A DNA stretch of 64,000 nt, taken from contig NC_080572.1 in NCBI RefSeq assembly GCF_030247185.1, positions 131,852,262 to 131,916,261 of the forward strand. The letters are read 5' to 3'. Under the pieces are notes generated by a model that was given only the letters and a program-made list of their open reading frames with translations, was not told where the DNA came from and made no database searches. The position numbers and the translations under genes are program-made. Positions 52,940 to 63,369 of this stretch are shown here, one piece after another. Origin of the DNA: Malaya genurostris. Its lineage: Eukaryota; Arthropoda; Insecta; Diptera; Culicidae. Each line of letters begins with the position of its first letter. Within the stretch, counting starts at the first letter, position 1.

Positions 52940-53920
52940 TGAGTTGGTTATAGTAAATTGGAATGCTTGCTCACTCGGGAGCAAAACTGCTGAATTGTCC
53001 GACTTTCTTCAAGAGAAGAATGCCGATATTGCTATTTTAACTGAAACTCATCTTAAACCTGAAATTTCTATTTTTATTTCCAATTACAGGATTCACAGGC
53101 TCGACAGGACAACTACCAAAGGAGGGGGAGTTGCCATTGCCGTTAAACGATCCATTCAGCACAGGCTTCTGTCAGCCTTTAAATTGCAACTCATAGAAGC
53201 CATCGGAATTAAGATTACAACGACGATGGGACCCATCATCATCATTACAGCGTACTGCCCCAAACAAACAAATCTTCGAGATGGTACGTGTGCATCATTG
53301 AAGCGAGATTTGGCTATGCTCACTCGACGACAGAACAAATTCATCATTGCTGGGGATCTGAACGCACGGCATGAGCTGTGGGGAAACAAAAGACAGAATC
53401 GAAACGGATTCGTACTTGCCGAAGATTACGAAGCTGGACAGTACAACATCCTCGCTCCGGATCAACCAACGCGACTTTCCAGATCGGGAGCTCATTCCAT
53501 TTTGGATGTATTTATCAGCAACATCGCCATAGACAGCTCTCCGGTTGTCTTCAACGAGCTATCTTCCGACCACTTTCCAGTAATATTGACGTTGGGATCT
53601 TCACCAGAAACAGTGCCTATTCAACCTCGGAGGAACTATTATCGCACCGATTGGGTCCAATTTCAACAAATCGCCGACCAACATATTAATATCGATCTGC
53701 CACTTGATTCCCCGACGGAAATCGATGCGGCCCTATCTTCCTTCCAGCATTCAATCACAGTCGCTCGTGATAGGACGGTTCCAGTACAACATATGCCGAG
53801 TTCCTCTCTTCAAATTAACAGTGTCACAAAGAAACTCATCCGACTTCGAAATATCTACCGGAGGCAGTACCAACGAACTGGCATCCTAGATAGGAAGACT
53901 TCTTTATAACAACTTAACTA
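52929..53920 (+). pseudogene. Jockey ORF2 endonuclease domain
   Basis: ATG at 52929 opens MQYNELVIVNWNACSLGSKT (WNA start). It continues with LQEKNADIAILTETHLKPEI (catalytic Glu), GGGVAIAVKRSIQHRLLSAF and FIIAGDLNARHELWGNKRQN (GDLNA). Then come RSGAHSILDVFISNIAI and ELSSDHFPVILTLGS (SDH). All AP-endonuclease residues are intact. The frame stops at 53907, where a one-base loss would explain the switch into YNNLTRVIQARISELRNRN. It cuts target DNA for LINE insertion. Confidence 0.9.
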
Positions 53921-55597
53921 GGGTAATCCAGGCAAGGATATCTGAGCTTCGGAACAGGAACTTCCAGCAAAAGCTTCGAGAAATTCTCCCACATTCAAAA
54001 CCCTTCTGGTCCTTAACGAAGGTGCTTAAGAAAAAACCGAAGCCTATTCCTCCTTTGCTGCCACCCCAGGACGCAGCTGAAGGAATACCTTTAATCACAC
54101 CAGTAGAGAAGGCAAATGCGCTAGGCAATCAGTTTGTGTATTCTCACAATTTAGGACTCAACATTGTTAGTCCACATGAAAGAGCCGTTGCTGATAGCGT
54201 AGCTGAGGTTGACCAATCAGACAGCTTGGTTCCGGAGGAAAGTAGAGTCACTGCGAATGAGCTGATGGCTATTGTGAAAAAATCCAAAAATATGAAGGCC
54301 CCCTGTTTCGACAACACATTCAACATTGAGCCGAAACATTTGAGTATTCGCTTATTTGTCTTCTTAGCTAAAATTTTTAACAGATGCTGGGAGCTTGGTT
54401 ACTTCCCTTCAAAGTGGAAGTTAGCTAAAGTTATCCCAGTTTTGAAACCGGGGAAAGATCCTTCCTTTTCCAAGAGCTATCGGCCCATCAGCTTACTCTC
54501 TGCCCTATCCAAGCTGTTTGAAACGGCAATACAAAGGCGAATTCTTGCTTTCACAGATGAACAGGATATATTACTGGAAGAACAGTTTGGGTTCCGGAAA
54601 GGAAGATCCACTATCCACCAACTCACAAGGGTTAACAACGTCATCCAGCAAATCAGTGTCAAAAACGACTGCCATGGCAATATTGGATATTGAAAAGGCA
54701 TTCGATAATGTGTGGCACGATGGCCTGGTGTTTAAACTGCATAGGTATAATTTTTCCATGTATCTTATTAAAATTATCAAAAATTATCTTGCAGATAGAG
54801 CATTCCAGGTTTCTCTGAATAATGCACTTTTAGAAAGACTTACTATTCCTGCTGGTGTACCCCAGGGAAGTATCCTAGGTCCCATTCTATACAACATTTT
54901 TACATAAGACATCCCACCTCTTCCGGGTGGTGGTGTTCTGTCACAATTTGCTGATGATACTGCCATTCTTTACAAAGGTCGTGTCATTAATGCTCTGAAG
55001 AATAAACTACAGACAGGTCTGGACGCTTTAACGGAATATTTTACAAGCTGGAAAATTGTGATCAATGCAGCAAAAACTCAGGTCATCTTGTTTCCACATT
55101 CAAGATCTCCAAAACTTGTTCCATCAGACGAATGCCGAATACGATTCGGTGATGAGGTCATTCAATGGTCCGACGAAGTTATCTATCTAGGACTCACCTT
55201 TGACAGACATCTGATATTCAGGTCACATGTTGACAAAATCGTTCAAAAATGCAGCATACTCATTAGGTCTCTGTATCCGCTGATTTGTAGAACATCTAAA
55301 CTTTACCTGAAGAATCAGATGGCTGTCTATAAACAAATCATCTACCCCGCAATTGAATACGCAGTCCCTGTTTGGCGGGGCTGTGCACGAACACACAAAC
55401 TTAGGCTTCAGCGCATTCAAAGTAAGATCTTAAAGATGATTCTAAATCTACCCTCTTGGACAAGGACTAGTGAAGTACATGAGATGGGCTCCCTATATAT
55501 ACTAGAACAAAAATTCGAACAATACTGCACGAAATTTGAAGAGAGGTGCTCAATCTCTGAAATACAAATAATTCAAAATTTGTACGTATTAGGTTAG
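53921..55597 (+). pseudogene. Jockey ORF2 reverse transcriptase and C-terminus
   Basis: It continues from the endonuclease across a shift: LREILPHSKPFWSLTKVLKK, SKNMKAPCFDNTFNIEPKHL, LAKVIPVLKPGKDPSFSKSY and RPISLLSALSKLFETAIQRR. It goes on LEEQFGFRKGRSTIHQLTRV, and after a second shift near 54680, MAILDIEKAFDNVWHDGLVF and IPAGVPQGSILGPILYNIFT. A TAA at 54904 interrupts, then SQFADDTAILYKG (catalytic FADD, 54946-54957) and KTQVILFPHSRSP continue to a normal end. Two shifts and one stop disable it. It copies LINE RNA at the nick. Confidence 0.9.
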
Positions 55598-55821
55598 GGA
55601 TGGTTATAAGTAGGTAGATATTTTATTAATAATTAAAATAAATATTATGATTAAACATTAGTATGTAAAACAAGAGTAACTAAAACACCTATTATTAATA
55701 ACGAATCGTATGAACAACAAAGATGAAAGGCCAAAGGGTCAAAACACTTGCACTGTAAAATGTTGATGTAATACACAAAAATAAGATTAATAATCAGATA
55801 TTTATGCAAAAAAAAATATAT
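55598..55821 (+). mobile_element. Jockey-1 3' UTR and tail
   Basis: AT-rich 3' UTR containing GATGAAAGGCCAAAGGGTCA and ending in a 9-A tail just before the target duplication. Confidence 0.7.
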
Positions 55822-55836
55822 GAATCTATCGTCATT

Positions 55837-56018
55837 TACTTACAAACAGCATAAAAATTATTTGAATTTTCTTGCCACGTTTCCACATATAAATATCAAT
55901 CTGTATTTTTGTCGTGAATACTTTAGTATGGGACGCCTTTTGATTGTGATATCTAACACATTCAATTACGACAGTAACGCTGATTCGCAATGCGAAAAAG
56001 AAAATATTGATCTTCATA
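55837..56018. other. Original flank of Jockey-1 and short dispersed repeat
   Basis: This is the sequence that followed the divergent TATA box before Jockey-1 inserted. It contains the block CAATCTGTATTTTTGTCGTG also seen at 50830 and no H2B codons. Confidence 0.4.
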
Positions 56019-58324
56019 CACTAAGGTCTCTTTTTACACGGTTTTTTTTTCGCACGGTTTTTTTATACACGGCTTTTTTTACACGGATTCCGGAAATAAT
56101 ACGGTTTTTATTTACACGTTTTTCGCAATTAACACGGTTTCTCATGAGAGTTAAAAAAAACTGTCATTTGTTTTTTTTTTGAAAAATTTTAAAAAAGGGA
56201 ACAGGTTGTCTGTAAGAAAACGATTATGAGAGTTAATTTAAAGTTTGAAAGTTAACTAAAATCATTCATTCAACAATTCACGAGAGTATTGACTGTCGTT
56301 CCATAAAATGATGAATTAGTCTTCAGATCTTGAACCCCTGTCGTAAATTACACGACAACGTCTCTTCCGCTCAGTTGTGGTGTATGATGTCAGCATCGTC
56401 ATTGATATCATCGAGAATTTCGGAGCGTTGAAGAACTAGTCAAATTTACTTCAAATCTTCAACATATCGAGCAGTACAGTATTTCATACCCATTTGAATG
56501 ATATAGCTCTAGTAGTATTATGATTTACGCCGACGAAATGAGTTGCTTCAGCATGACACATAGTTAACGCTCGTATCCGTACTGTATTTTACAGTATTGT
56601 ACTGTATTTTCGACTCAAATACTGTGTACTGTTTTCTACCCTCAAATCTACTGTATTTTAATTTGTACTGTATTTTCCACACTAAAGTTTAATACAGAAT
56701 TTTAAATCTTCAACGCATCGAATTCCGATCAACACGTAGCGAATGTAAATGAGAACACAACAACAACACACACAAATTTTTTCATTAATAATTCTTGTTC
56801 AGAGCGTGTCACAACAATCAAGCGAAACTTTGATGATTAAAGAAAAAGAAAAATGTCTCAACCAAAAAGAAAATATACTTTAAATCAAAATCATTATCAA
56901 AAACATCCGCTTCTCAAAAAATGTTGTTATTACTTTCGCACATTTTTTAGTTTCTGAAGAATTTTAAAATGCCCCAAAAAGGAAATAAAAATAATTGAGT
57001 TTATGAACTTGCTTTGAACGATTTGTTTAGTCTTGTTAAGACGTAGAGCCGTATTGAGTAAGTTTCACATGATATGCGAATACAACTGTGTAATGAAAAC
57101 CGCGAAAAAGCTACTGCAGAGACGGTATTCGAACCCGAAAATAGTTCCTATCCTCCTAAATCCTTTTGCCAATTAAGCTATCCTGCATGTGAAACATACA
57201 AACGGACTAATTGAGGGTTGAAATACCTAGCGGAGGGATTGTTATTGAGAAATGAACGCCGTAGGGGCCGAGCACAGCTGAACATGCTCGGTTCTTATGT
57301 TCATTTAGGCTGTTTTTTTGTGTGTCTCACATGCAGGATAGTTCAATGGGTAAAACGATTTACCCGTATTTGGCTTGCTACGGGTTCGAATCCCATCTCT
57401 GTGATGGCTTTTTCGCGGTTTTCATTACATAGTTGTATTCGCATGTCATTTTTTCAATCTGTTTTCCTCGTAAGATGCTGATCAAATTTATTTGCTTTTG
57501 TTTTTTATTCACTATTTTTAGAAAAAAGTGTACTGTAAAATGTACTGTATTTTGAAAGTCGATGTACTGTATTTCCTTGATTTTTACGCCAAATGTACTG
57601 TTTTTCGTAAAAAAAAATATACGAGCGTTACACATAGTAATACCTTTTCTAATTTGATTTATATTCATCTCCATGAATTCTTCCCCTTTAATTCTGTCTC
57701 TGCGTGCATAGATCTTCATCCAATACCCATGTCTTCCCACTCAGTTTAGTTGAAAATGACTGTTAAGATCGTTAGTGTTTACTACACATCGCACCTTCGG
57801 AATTGAAAAGAACTGATTCTCAAGCTTGAATTGTAGTGAAAGTGTTTATTGGTGGTATTAATAGCACTTCTTTAGTCGAACGATCTAATTTGAAAGTATT
57901 ATCGTTTTTCTGAAAACTAAATGCATTATACAGAAGACATGAGCCATTTAGATTAATTTGCTTGTCGCACAACGCGTTTTCTAAGTGTTCTAATTTTAAT
58001 TTATCATCCAATGTGTTTTATCAAGTATGACTGGACCCTTCTCGTGACCTCTGGTTGTTTTTTAGATTTTCGTTTTTATTCTGAAACAACAGTTAAATTT
58101 TCACAGTTATGTGCACTTTAAATAAATTTGGGAATTAAAAAAAAAGATTTTTTTCCCCTTCAAATTATCAAAAGTTACATTTGATCCAAAACAAAACAAA
58201 CAAATAATCAAATATACAGTTTTTGAAATTTTCACGTTAAATTTTCCACGCGGGTTTTTTTGCACGGTTTCCGCAATAAACACGGTTTTCTTTTACACGG
58301 ACCGTGTAAAAAGAGACCTTAGTG
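56019..58324. mobile_element. 2.3-kb composite TIR element, copy G2
   Basis: Same ends as G1 (CACTAAGGTCTCTTTTTACA and inverse), flanked by TA (56017-56018, 58325-58326) in unrelated surroundings. It is closely similar to G1 along its length, with about 85 extra bases net, including two extra blocks near 56315-56385 and 56455-56480 and a longer right arm at 57420-57435. It lacks a short piece just before the right end. Contains N2 at 56565-57630. Confidence 0.85.
56565..57630. mobile_element. hAT-like element nested in G2 (N2)
   Basis: TAACGCTCGTAT...ATACGAGCGTTA with CACATAGT on both sides (56557-56564, 57631-57638), at the same internal position as N1 in G1. The tRNA-like arms are at about 57065-57195 (minus) and 57325-57440 (plus). 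Confidence 0.75.
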
Positions 58325-58326
58325 TA

Positions 58327-58499
58327 CTCGAAATATTTCGCTCGAAACAAGGTTGCCATGTATTTAGATTAAACTGTATTTTACTTCTGAAAAATTTTAA
58401 GTTTGTATTTTTCAGAAGTAAAATATTACGTTGCGAAAGGAACTAATTTCTTAACACCACAATGTACCCACTAAGAGAGAGAGATAGTTGTTTTTAATT
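58327..58499. other. Short spacer with a 16-bp-stem hairpin
   Basis: TTTTACTTCTGAAAAA (58379-58394) pairs perfectly with TTTTTCAGAAGTAAAA (58408-58423) around a 13-base loop. The rest is AT-rich and resembles the short repeat at 50803-50860. Confidence 0.6.
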
Positions 58500-58962
58500 T
58501 AGGCAATAAATACATAGGTAATCAATTGAAGGCCAATTTTCTAAAAAAAACGATTCCTTATTCATTCGTTGACAATTTCAGTGACATATGTGCAATTGAT
58601 ATTCCGCTAAATGACATAAAAATACTGTTGTTCTATATATTTCGCCAGATACAACCTACAAAGAGAAGCAATGTTTCATCACGCGTAATTTATCTTTATA
58701 TTCAAGTAAATTTACGACGATGATAGTTGTGGGGTATTTCAATATAGATTCCTCAAAACAAGATAATATTAAATTCATTGATTTCATGAGCAACTATATG
58801 AAGTTGGATATGAAATCTGCTTCCTCACAAACTACTACCCTTGGATGCACATGTATTAATCTCGTATTTGCTAGGAACATTAATGTAGAAAGTCGTATCA
58901 TACTTTTCATATCACAGGCCTGTATCATTGATCAACCCAGCGAATTAATGTTTTCTTCATAG
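58500..58962 (+). pseudogene. Endonuclease/exonuclease/phosphatase-like remnant
   Basis: A first frame reads VDNFSDICAIDIPLNDIKIL. A second (58720-58962) reads MIVVGYFNIDSSKQDNIKFI, then DFMSNYMKLDMKSASSQTTT and LGCTCINLVFARNINVES. The pattern VVGDFNIDxxK...TTLGGTCIDLVF is known from endonuclease-like proteins carried by mobile DNA. Here the catalytic Asp of GDFN is Tyr. The parent element (LINE or Helitron-type) is uncertain and no RT or helicase is nearby. Confidence 0.5.
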
Positions 58963-59114
58963 AAAGATTATAATTGGTTGTGAACGCTACACAAACCATA
59001 TAAGTATCGCACCCACGGACAACTGGTCAGCCTGGAAATAGATGACGGAAGTCAGTGGCATCTATCGGATTCGAATTCAACTCATCACTCTCCAACACGA
59101 ACGCCTTCATAAAA

Positions 59115-59130
59115 GGTTTTTTTCAGAGCC
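59115..59130 (+). terminator. Histone-type 3' stem-loop
   Basis: GGTTTT-TTTC-AGAGCC, followed by ACCATT, has the loop and 3' stem half typical of histone mRNA ends, with two G-T pairs in the stem. Family B spacer follows, as behind the stem-loop at 5236. Confidence 0.6.
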
Positions 59131-59230
59131 ACCATTATTTTATAATAAATAACTATACTGGTTATTTCATAATATTTGTGTTTCAGAATGTTTACTGTAA
59201 CTAATCTGTACTTTAGTTTAGGCGACGACA
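59131..59230 (+). repeat. Family B spacer, copy 4 (first half)
   Basis: ACTATACTGGTTATTTCATA and GTTTCAGAATGTTTACTGTA align with 5252-5340. The copy breaks off at about 59230. Confidence 0.5.
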
Positions 59231-59533
59231 CGACCTGCCACTCGTCTATATAAACTGTATCGAAAATCTAACTACCTTTCAGTAACTGGTAATGTCAAAA
59301 CGAGGTTGACTGAAAATCTATTGAAACTGGCAACAAAAGTCGAAAACTGTTGATTTTAGATAACAGTTACCAGAATTATGGCTACGTATGTTTTTTAATG
59401 GAACGTACTATATAAATAACCACAAAACAAAAACAAGTTATATCTGTTAACCAAAAGAAATATGGATTTCTGTGAACCGAAAAAAATAGGATGAGCTTAG
59501 CATTTACCTTCGCCCAGAACTCCCCGAAAAGGC
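59231..59533. other. Unassigned sequence
   Basis: No motif or repeat recognised apart from AACAGTTACCAG-like short words. Confidence 0.35.
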
Positions 59534-59580
59534 AAACATATAGCATTAACTTTTCGTTTGAGTGTTTGAACAGAATGATT

Positions 59581-59953
59581 TTACAAGGATATTTTTTTTA
59601 AATATTACCATTTAATTCTGTTATAAGTATATCACGTCACTATACAAATTCACTATGTATCTCACGACACTATAAATCTTGTATAATAAACGTCACATCA
59701 CATATGCACATTTCGAATACAATTTATATTCATCTTCAGTGTGATAGTTTTGTTTAGTTATTCAATTTAGAATAACTAAACAAAACTATCACACTGAAGA
59801 TGAATATAAATTGTATTCGAAATGTGCATATGCGATGTGACGTTTATTATACAAGATTTATAGTGTCGTGAGATACATAGTGAATTTGTATAGTGACGTG
59901 ATATACTTATAACAGAATTAAATGGTAATATTTAAAAAAAATTATCCTTGTAA
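59581..59953. repeat. Near-perfect inverted repeat, 182-bp arms, 8-bp loop
   Basis: The left arm 59581-59762 and right arm 59771-59953 are inverted and almost identical around CAATTTAG (59763-59770). AAACATATAGCA occurs on both outer sides (59534-59545, 59952-59963) and may be a target duplication or the trace of template switching. No coding content. Transcription through it would give a long hairpin. Confidence 0.85.
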
Positions 59954-59963
59954 ACATATAGCA

Positions 59964-60130
59964 GTTATTTGACTAGATGTTCATAGCGCAAGGTAAACGG
60001 GCGACAGAAAATATTACATTCGGTCGGATTGCCATCCGGCGCAGATTGATTAGAAAACTGTAGCAGGGCATATTCGCTTGTATTAGCTATGAATCATCGT
60101 TTTACCATGGACCTTAACTCTATTTTACCC
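59964..60130. other. Unassigned sequence before a possible exon
   Basis: Ends in a pyrimidine-rich stretch (CTCTATTTTACCCTCC) that runs into ATTGCAG at 60134-60140. Confidence 0.3.
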
Positions 60131-60140
60131 TCCATTGCAG

Positions 60141-60564
60141 ATCAAATACTTCGGTATGAATAAATTCGTTGGTCTTATCTCGCTCGCCGAGAAAAGCGAA
60201 GATAATTCGTATGCGGAAAAAATAGCGATCGTACACGTTCTATCGTGAATAACCATCGTACAGGGACCTTCCCGAAATTGGATTACTGAAATTGGAGCAT
60301 ACAGCCGAGCGTAATAATCCTGTTTGTATCTATCAAGAACTATTATCTCACATCTTTATGCGAAAGGGATCATCTACGAATGGTGCGAATTCTATCGAAC
60401 GAGAATGGGGACGTCTATGTTTGAATCAGGGCGCGGACTGGCCTATTTACATTCTAGAATTCTATCCAGACCGTCGGGAACAAATTTTACGGCGGAGATC
60501 ATTTGATTCTAGAGCGATGTTGGTCGCGATCTTGAATAAGACTGTGAGCTATTACCTACTTTAA
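60141..60564 (+). other. Possible unrecognised exon or decayed ORF
   Basis: After a good acceptor-like CCTCCATTGCAG, a frame reads IKYFGMNKFVGLISLAEKSE and then DNSYAEKIAIVHVLS to a stop. A separate 90-codon frame at 60292-60564 starts MEHTAERNNPVCIYQELLSH. Neither is recognised, and the two are in different frames. GC content is higher than in the surroundings. Function unknown. Confidence 0.25.
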
Positions 60565-61095
60565 CAATCTTTTGTTTGATTTTTGTATCCGTATTCTACA
60601 TCATTACAGCTAGAACATTAAAAAACGCTCGATCGATAAATTCTTTTTATTTCTCGATATTCGATTATTTATATTCGATTTTTTTACGAAACGTTTTGCA
60701 ACTCCTGTCTTTGAGAGTCCACCACCGCATGCAGCTAAAACATGTTGACTGGTTAGTAATTCAATTGCTTAAAATTAAAAGATTTGATACCTTATTCGGA
60801 TTTCATAGTAGAAGTAACTGGTTCCATGCTTGAAGCACTAACAGATCCATATTTTCTACTATATTGAACAAAATCTGTATAAAATGTGTACCTTTCGCAT
60901 ATCTTGCGTTTTTAAATTGTTTGTTTATTTACTCTGGACCTCCTTGGTAACTAGTTCGTAGCAACATAAAGAGTGTTGCTCAAGAAGATTATTTTTATCA
61001 TTATCAAGGAGTCGCTATATTTGCGGTAGCTAGCGGTGAATCGTTAACGGACAATCTCATTGCCAATTTTTCTTCGAAGTTCCTGGTCGTGTCGT
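60565..61095. other. Unassigned AT-rich sequence
   Basis: No gene or window-internal repeat recognised. Confidence 0.4.
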
Positions 61096-61262
61096 CGGTT
61101 TAGGTGCATCGTTTCAAATTCTAGTTGTGAAAAAATGGAATGCTTGCATAATTCATACAATTGATCAACTAATCGATATTCGGAAGTGTTAAGGAACATG
61201 TCTGTTGTATTCACGACATCCAGTTATGTAGCTGACATTACCCACCCGCCTTTTAATGGCCC
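61096..61262 (+). repeat. Family B spacer, copy 5 (second half)
   Basis: GGTGCATCGTTTCAAATTCT, GATCAACTAATCGATATTCG and ATTCACGACATCCAGTTATG align with 5340-5510 and 3730-3885. Confidence 0.55.
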
Positions 61263-61320
61263 TCCACACACCCCCGCACCGACGGCGGTCAAAGCCATAT
61301 AGTTCATACTGTGCTTAGTA

Positions 61321-61349
<29 letters not shown>

Positions 61350-61352
<3 letters not shown>

Positions 61353-62895
61353 TTTTTACAAGGTGAAATGCATTTACGCAGACTCTCCACAGAACAACCA
61401 CTGTATAATTGGTACTACCGACTAAAACACCTTGGATCTCCAACCCTATTTCCCCGGAACTACCGTTAGGTATTACTTCGTGATGGAAAACTATCGGTGC
61501 TCAAAGCACCCTTCTCGGACTTATGCATCGTCATAAACGTCTGCGCCGTTCTCTCCTACTTTTGCGTCATTCATCACTCAACTTTGAGCCACTCATTTCG
61601 CTACAGGGGATCGACCAGGAGGATGTCGAGGTCAGTCCGGCGATTCCGGTTGGAGCTTAGCTTCCGGTTCGCTGGCGCCTCGACGACCCAGGGCTGGTCT
61701 ACGTCACGAACTACTCGGCTAATCCCCGGGACCGACGCTCTCGAAATCCGTGAACGGTTGGAAGAGCAAGATGTCTGGGTCGGTCCAGTGATTCAGGTTG
61801 GAAGATGACTTCGTGTTCACTGGCACTCCGACGATCCATACCGGAGTTATCTCGCCATCTACTCATCTAATCCCCGTCTAGACTACCGGCGCAGAATTCT
61901 CAGGCAATGGAAGTTCTCCGTTGTTAACAGTCGCTTCCGATCCCCGTGAACGGATCGATCGGCAGGATGCCTGCGTCGATCCAATGATTCCGATTGGAAG
62001 ATGGCTTCCGGTTCACTGGCGCCCCGACGATCCATGCCGGGACTACGGCTCGTCTAATTATAAACCGTAGTGGCTACGTCGCGTCTAATCCCCGGCGAAG
62101 GATCTAGACTACACCGACGGAGAGTTCCCCGACAACGGAAAAACTCCCAAACCGACGCTCTCTGTTTCTCTGCCACATACACCCAGTAGACCATTCCTTT
62201 GTGTCGCAAAGCGAAGACAGGCAAACAGAACGTGTTCTGCAGTCTCAAGCTCATTTGGGCAGCCAGGGCAAGCAGGGGATGCCGCGTGGCCGAACCTGTG
62301 GAGTTACCACCTAAAACAACCGTGACTGGTGAGGAACTGCGTCAGGCCGACGTTCGCCGTGGGGTCGGTCGATTTATTCGAAGACTCTTGGAATTAGCCG
62401 ATGTGTCCACCTGCCCTTTTTTGAGCTGTCCCATTTCCTTTGCAACTCACGTAGGGAGTATGCGGTGGCAGTTCTACGGGTGTTCCTGTCCCTCCGCTTA
62501 TCGTAGCACTTCCCGTCCTCCTTGATGAACAGTCCAATAGGCATCATACATCGAGTGTGGTGCGCTCAGTTCGACCTCTTCGATGGATTCTCCGTGACTG
62601 CTAACGTGATGTCATCCGCGAACTATCTTGACGCCCGTGGAAAACCTCAACCTCAGTACTCCATCGTACATTATATTCCGTAGGAGCGGGCCGAGGATGG
62701 ATCCCTGTGGTACTCCGATCGTGATAGAAGTGCTGCGTAAGCCTTTCTCTGTCTCGTAGAGTAATACCCGGTTCTGAAAGTAGCTTTCCAGAATCTTGTA
62801 CAGCCCTTCTGGTACTCCCAGTCAGAGGAGGGAGTCAGCGATATCCACCCAACAAGCATTATTGAACGAGTTTTTGACGTCAAGCGTTACTACCG
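61350..62895 (-). pseudogene. R1-clade LINE: RT second half, C-terminus, 3' UTR (minus part)
   Basis: Read on the minus strand from 62895 it gives VVTLDVKNSFNNACWVDIAD, YFQNRVLLYETEKGLRSTSI and IGVPQGSILGPLL (RT). A gap leads to the C-terminal zinc region PACPGCPNELETAEHVLFAC at about 62240-62300. The 3' UTR runs from about 62160 to TTTCACCTTGTAAAAAA at 61350-61370. The catalytic FADD codons are degraded. At 62895/62896 it meets the 5' portion of R1 RT in the opposite orientation. Confidence 0.75.
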
Positions 62896-63356
62896 CCCTG
62901 TGTTAGCAGAGTGACAAATGAAGAGTTGTCAGCGGCGAGATTGTTCGATACTAAGAAAGCCCCCGGGCCAGATGGTATCCCGAACGCGGCACTGAAGGTT
63001 TCTATAACCTCTTAACCGGACATGTTCAGGGAGATCATGCAGAGATGTCTAAACGAGTGCACGTTCCCGGATATTTGGAAAAGGCAGAGATTGGTACTGT
63101 TACCGAAACCTGGTAACCCGTCGGCATACAGACCAATCTGTCTGATCGACACCACAGGGAACTATTGGAGAGAATCATCCTGAACAGGCTAGCCCCGCTC
63201 ATAGAGGGTGGACTGTCTAACGAACAGTACGGGTTCCGCAAAGGCAGGTCTACGGCGAATGCCATAAAATCGGTGGTAGCCACCGCAGAGGTCGCTATTC
63301 AACCTAAGCGGCGTGGAATTCGCTACTGCGCGGTAGTAACACTTGACGTCAAAAAA
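62896..63356 (+). pseudogene. R1-clade LINE: RT first half (inverted part)
   Basis: Plus-strand frames read NEELSAARLFDTKKAPGPDG, RQRLVLLPKPGNPSAYRPIC, ERIILNRLAPLIEGGLSNEQ and YGFRKGRSTANAIKSVVATA. They end RYCAVVTLDVKK at 63355. This is exactly the part that precedes VVTLDVKNSF of the minus-strand block. The two blocks share the palindrome TTGACGTCAA at their ends, so they look like the two halves of one insertion. Confidence 0.75.
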
Positions 63357-63369
63357 GTGCGAATCATAA

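Larger units (their letters stand above)
51499..55821 (+). mobile_element. Jockey-clade LINE, nearly full length (Jockey-1)
   Basis: A 15-bp direct repeat with one mismatch, GAATCTATCGTCGTT/GAATCTATCGTCATT, flanks it (51484-51498, 55822-55836). A short poly-A tail (GCAAAAAAAAA) precedes the right copy. It has a 5' UTR of about 105 bp, ORF1, ORF2 and a 3' UTR, and only a few disabling changes plus one SINE insertion. A 124-bp piece of a second copy lies at 63878-64000. Confidence 0.9.

Noticed and set aside
31975..57440. Functional tRNA genes at the B-box sites
   Set aside because: Acceptor and anticodon stems do not fold convincingly. The arms are inverted pairs within a transposon, and the SINE heads likewise lack full cloverleafs.
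32681..58011. 63-codon ORF conserved between G1 and G2 as a gene
   Set aside because: The two copies are nearly identical everywhere, so conservation of this frame carries no extra weight. No motif is present.
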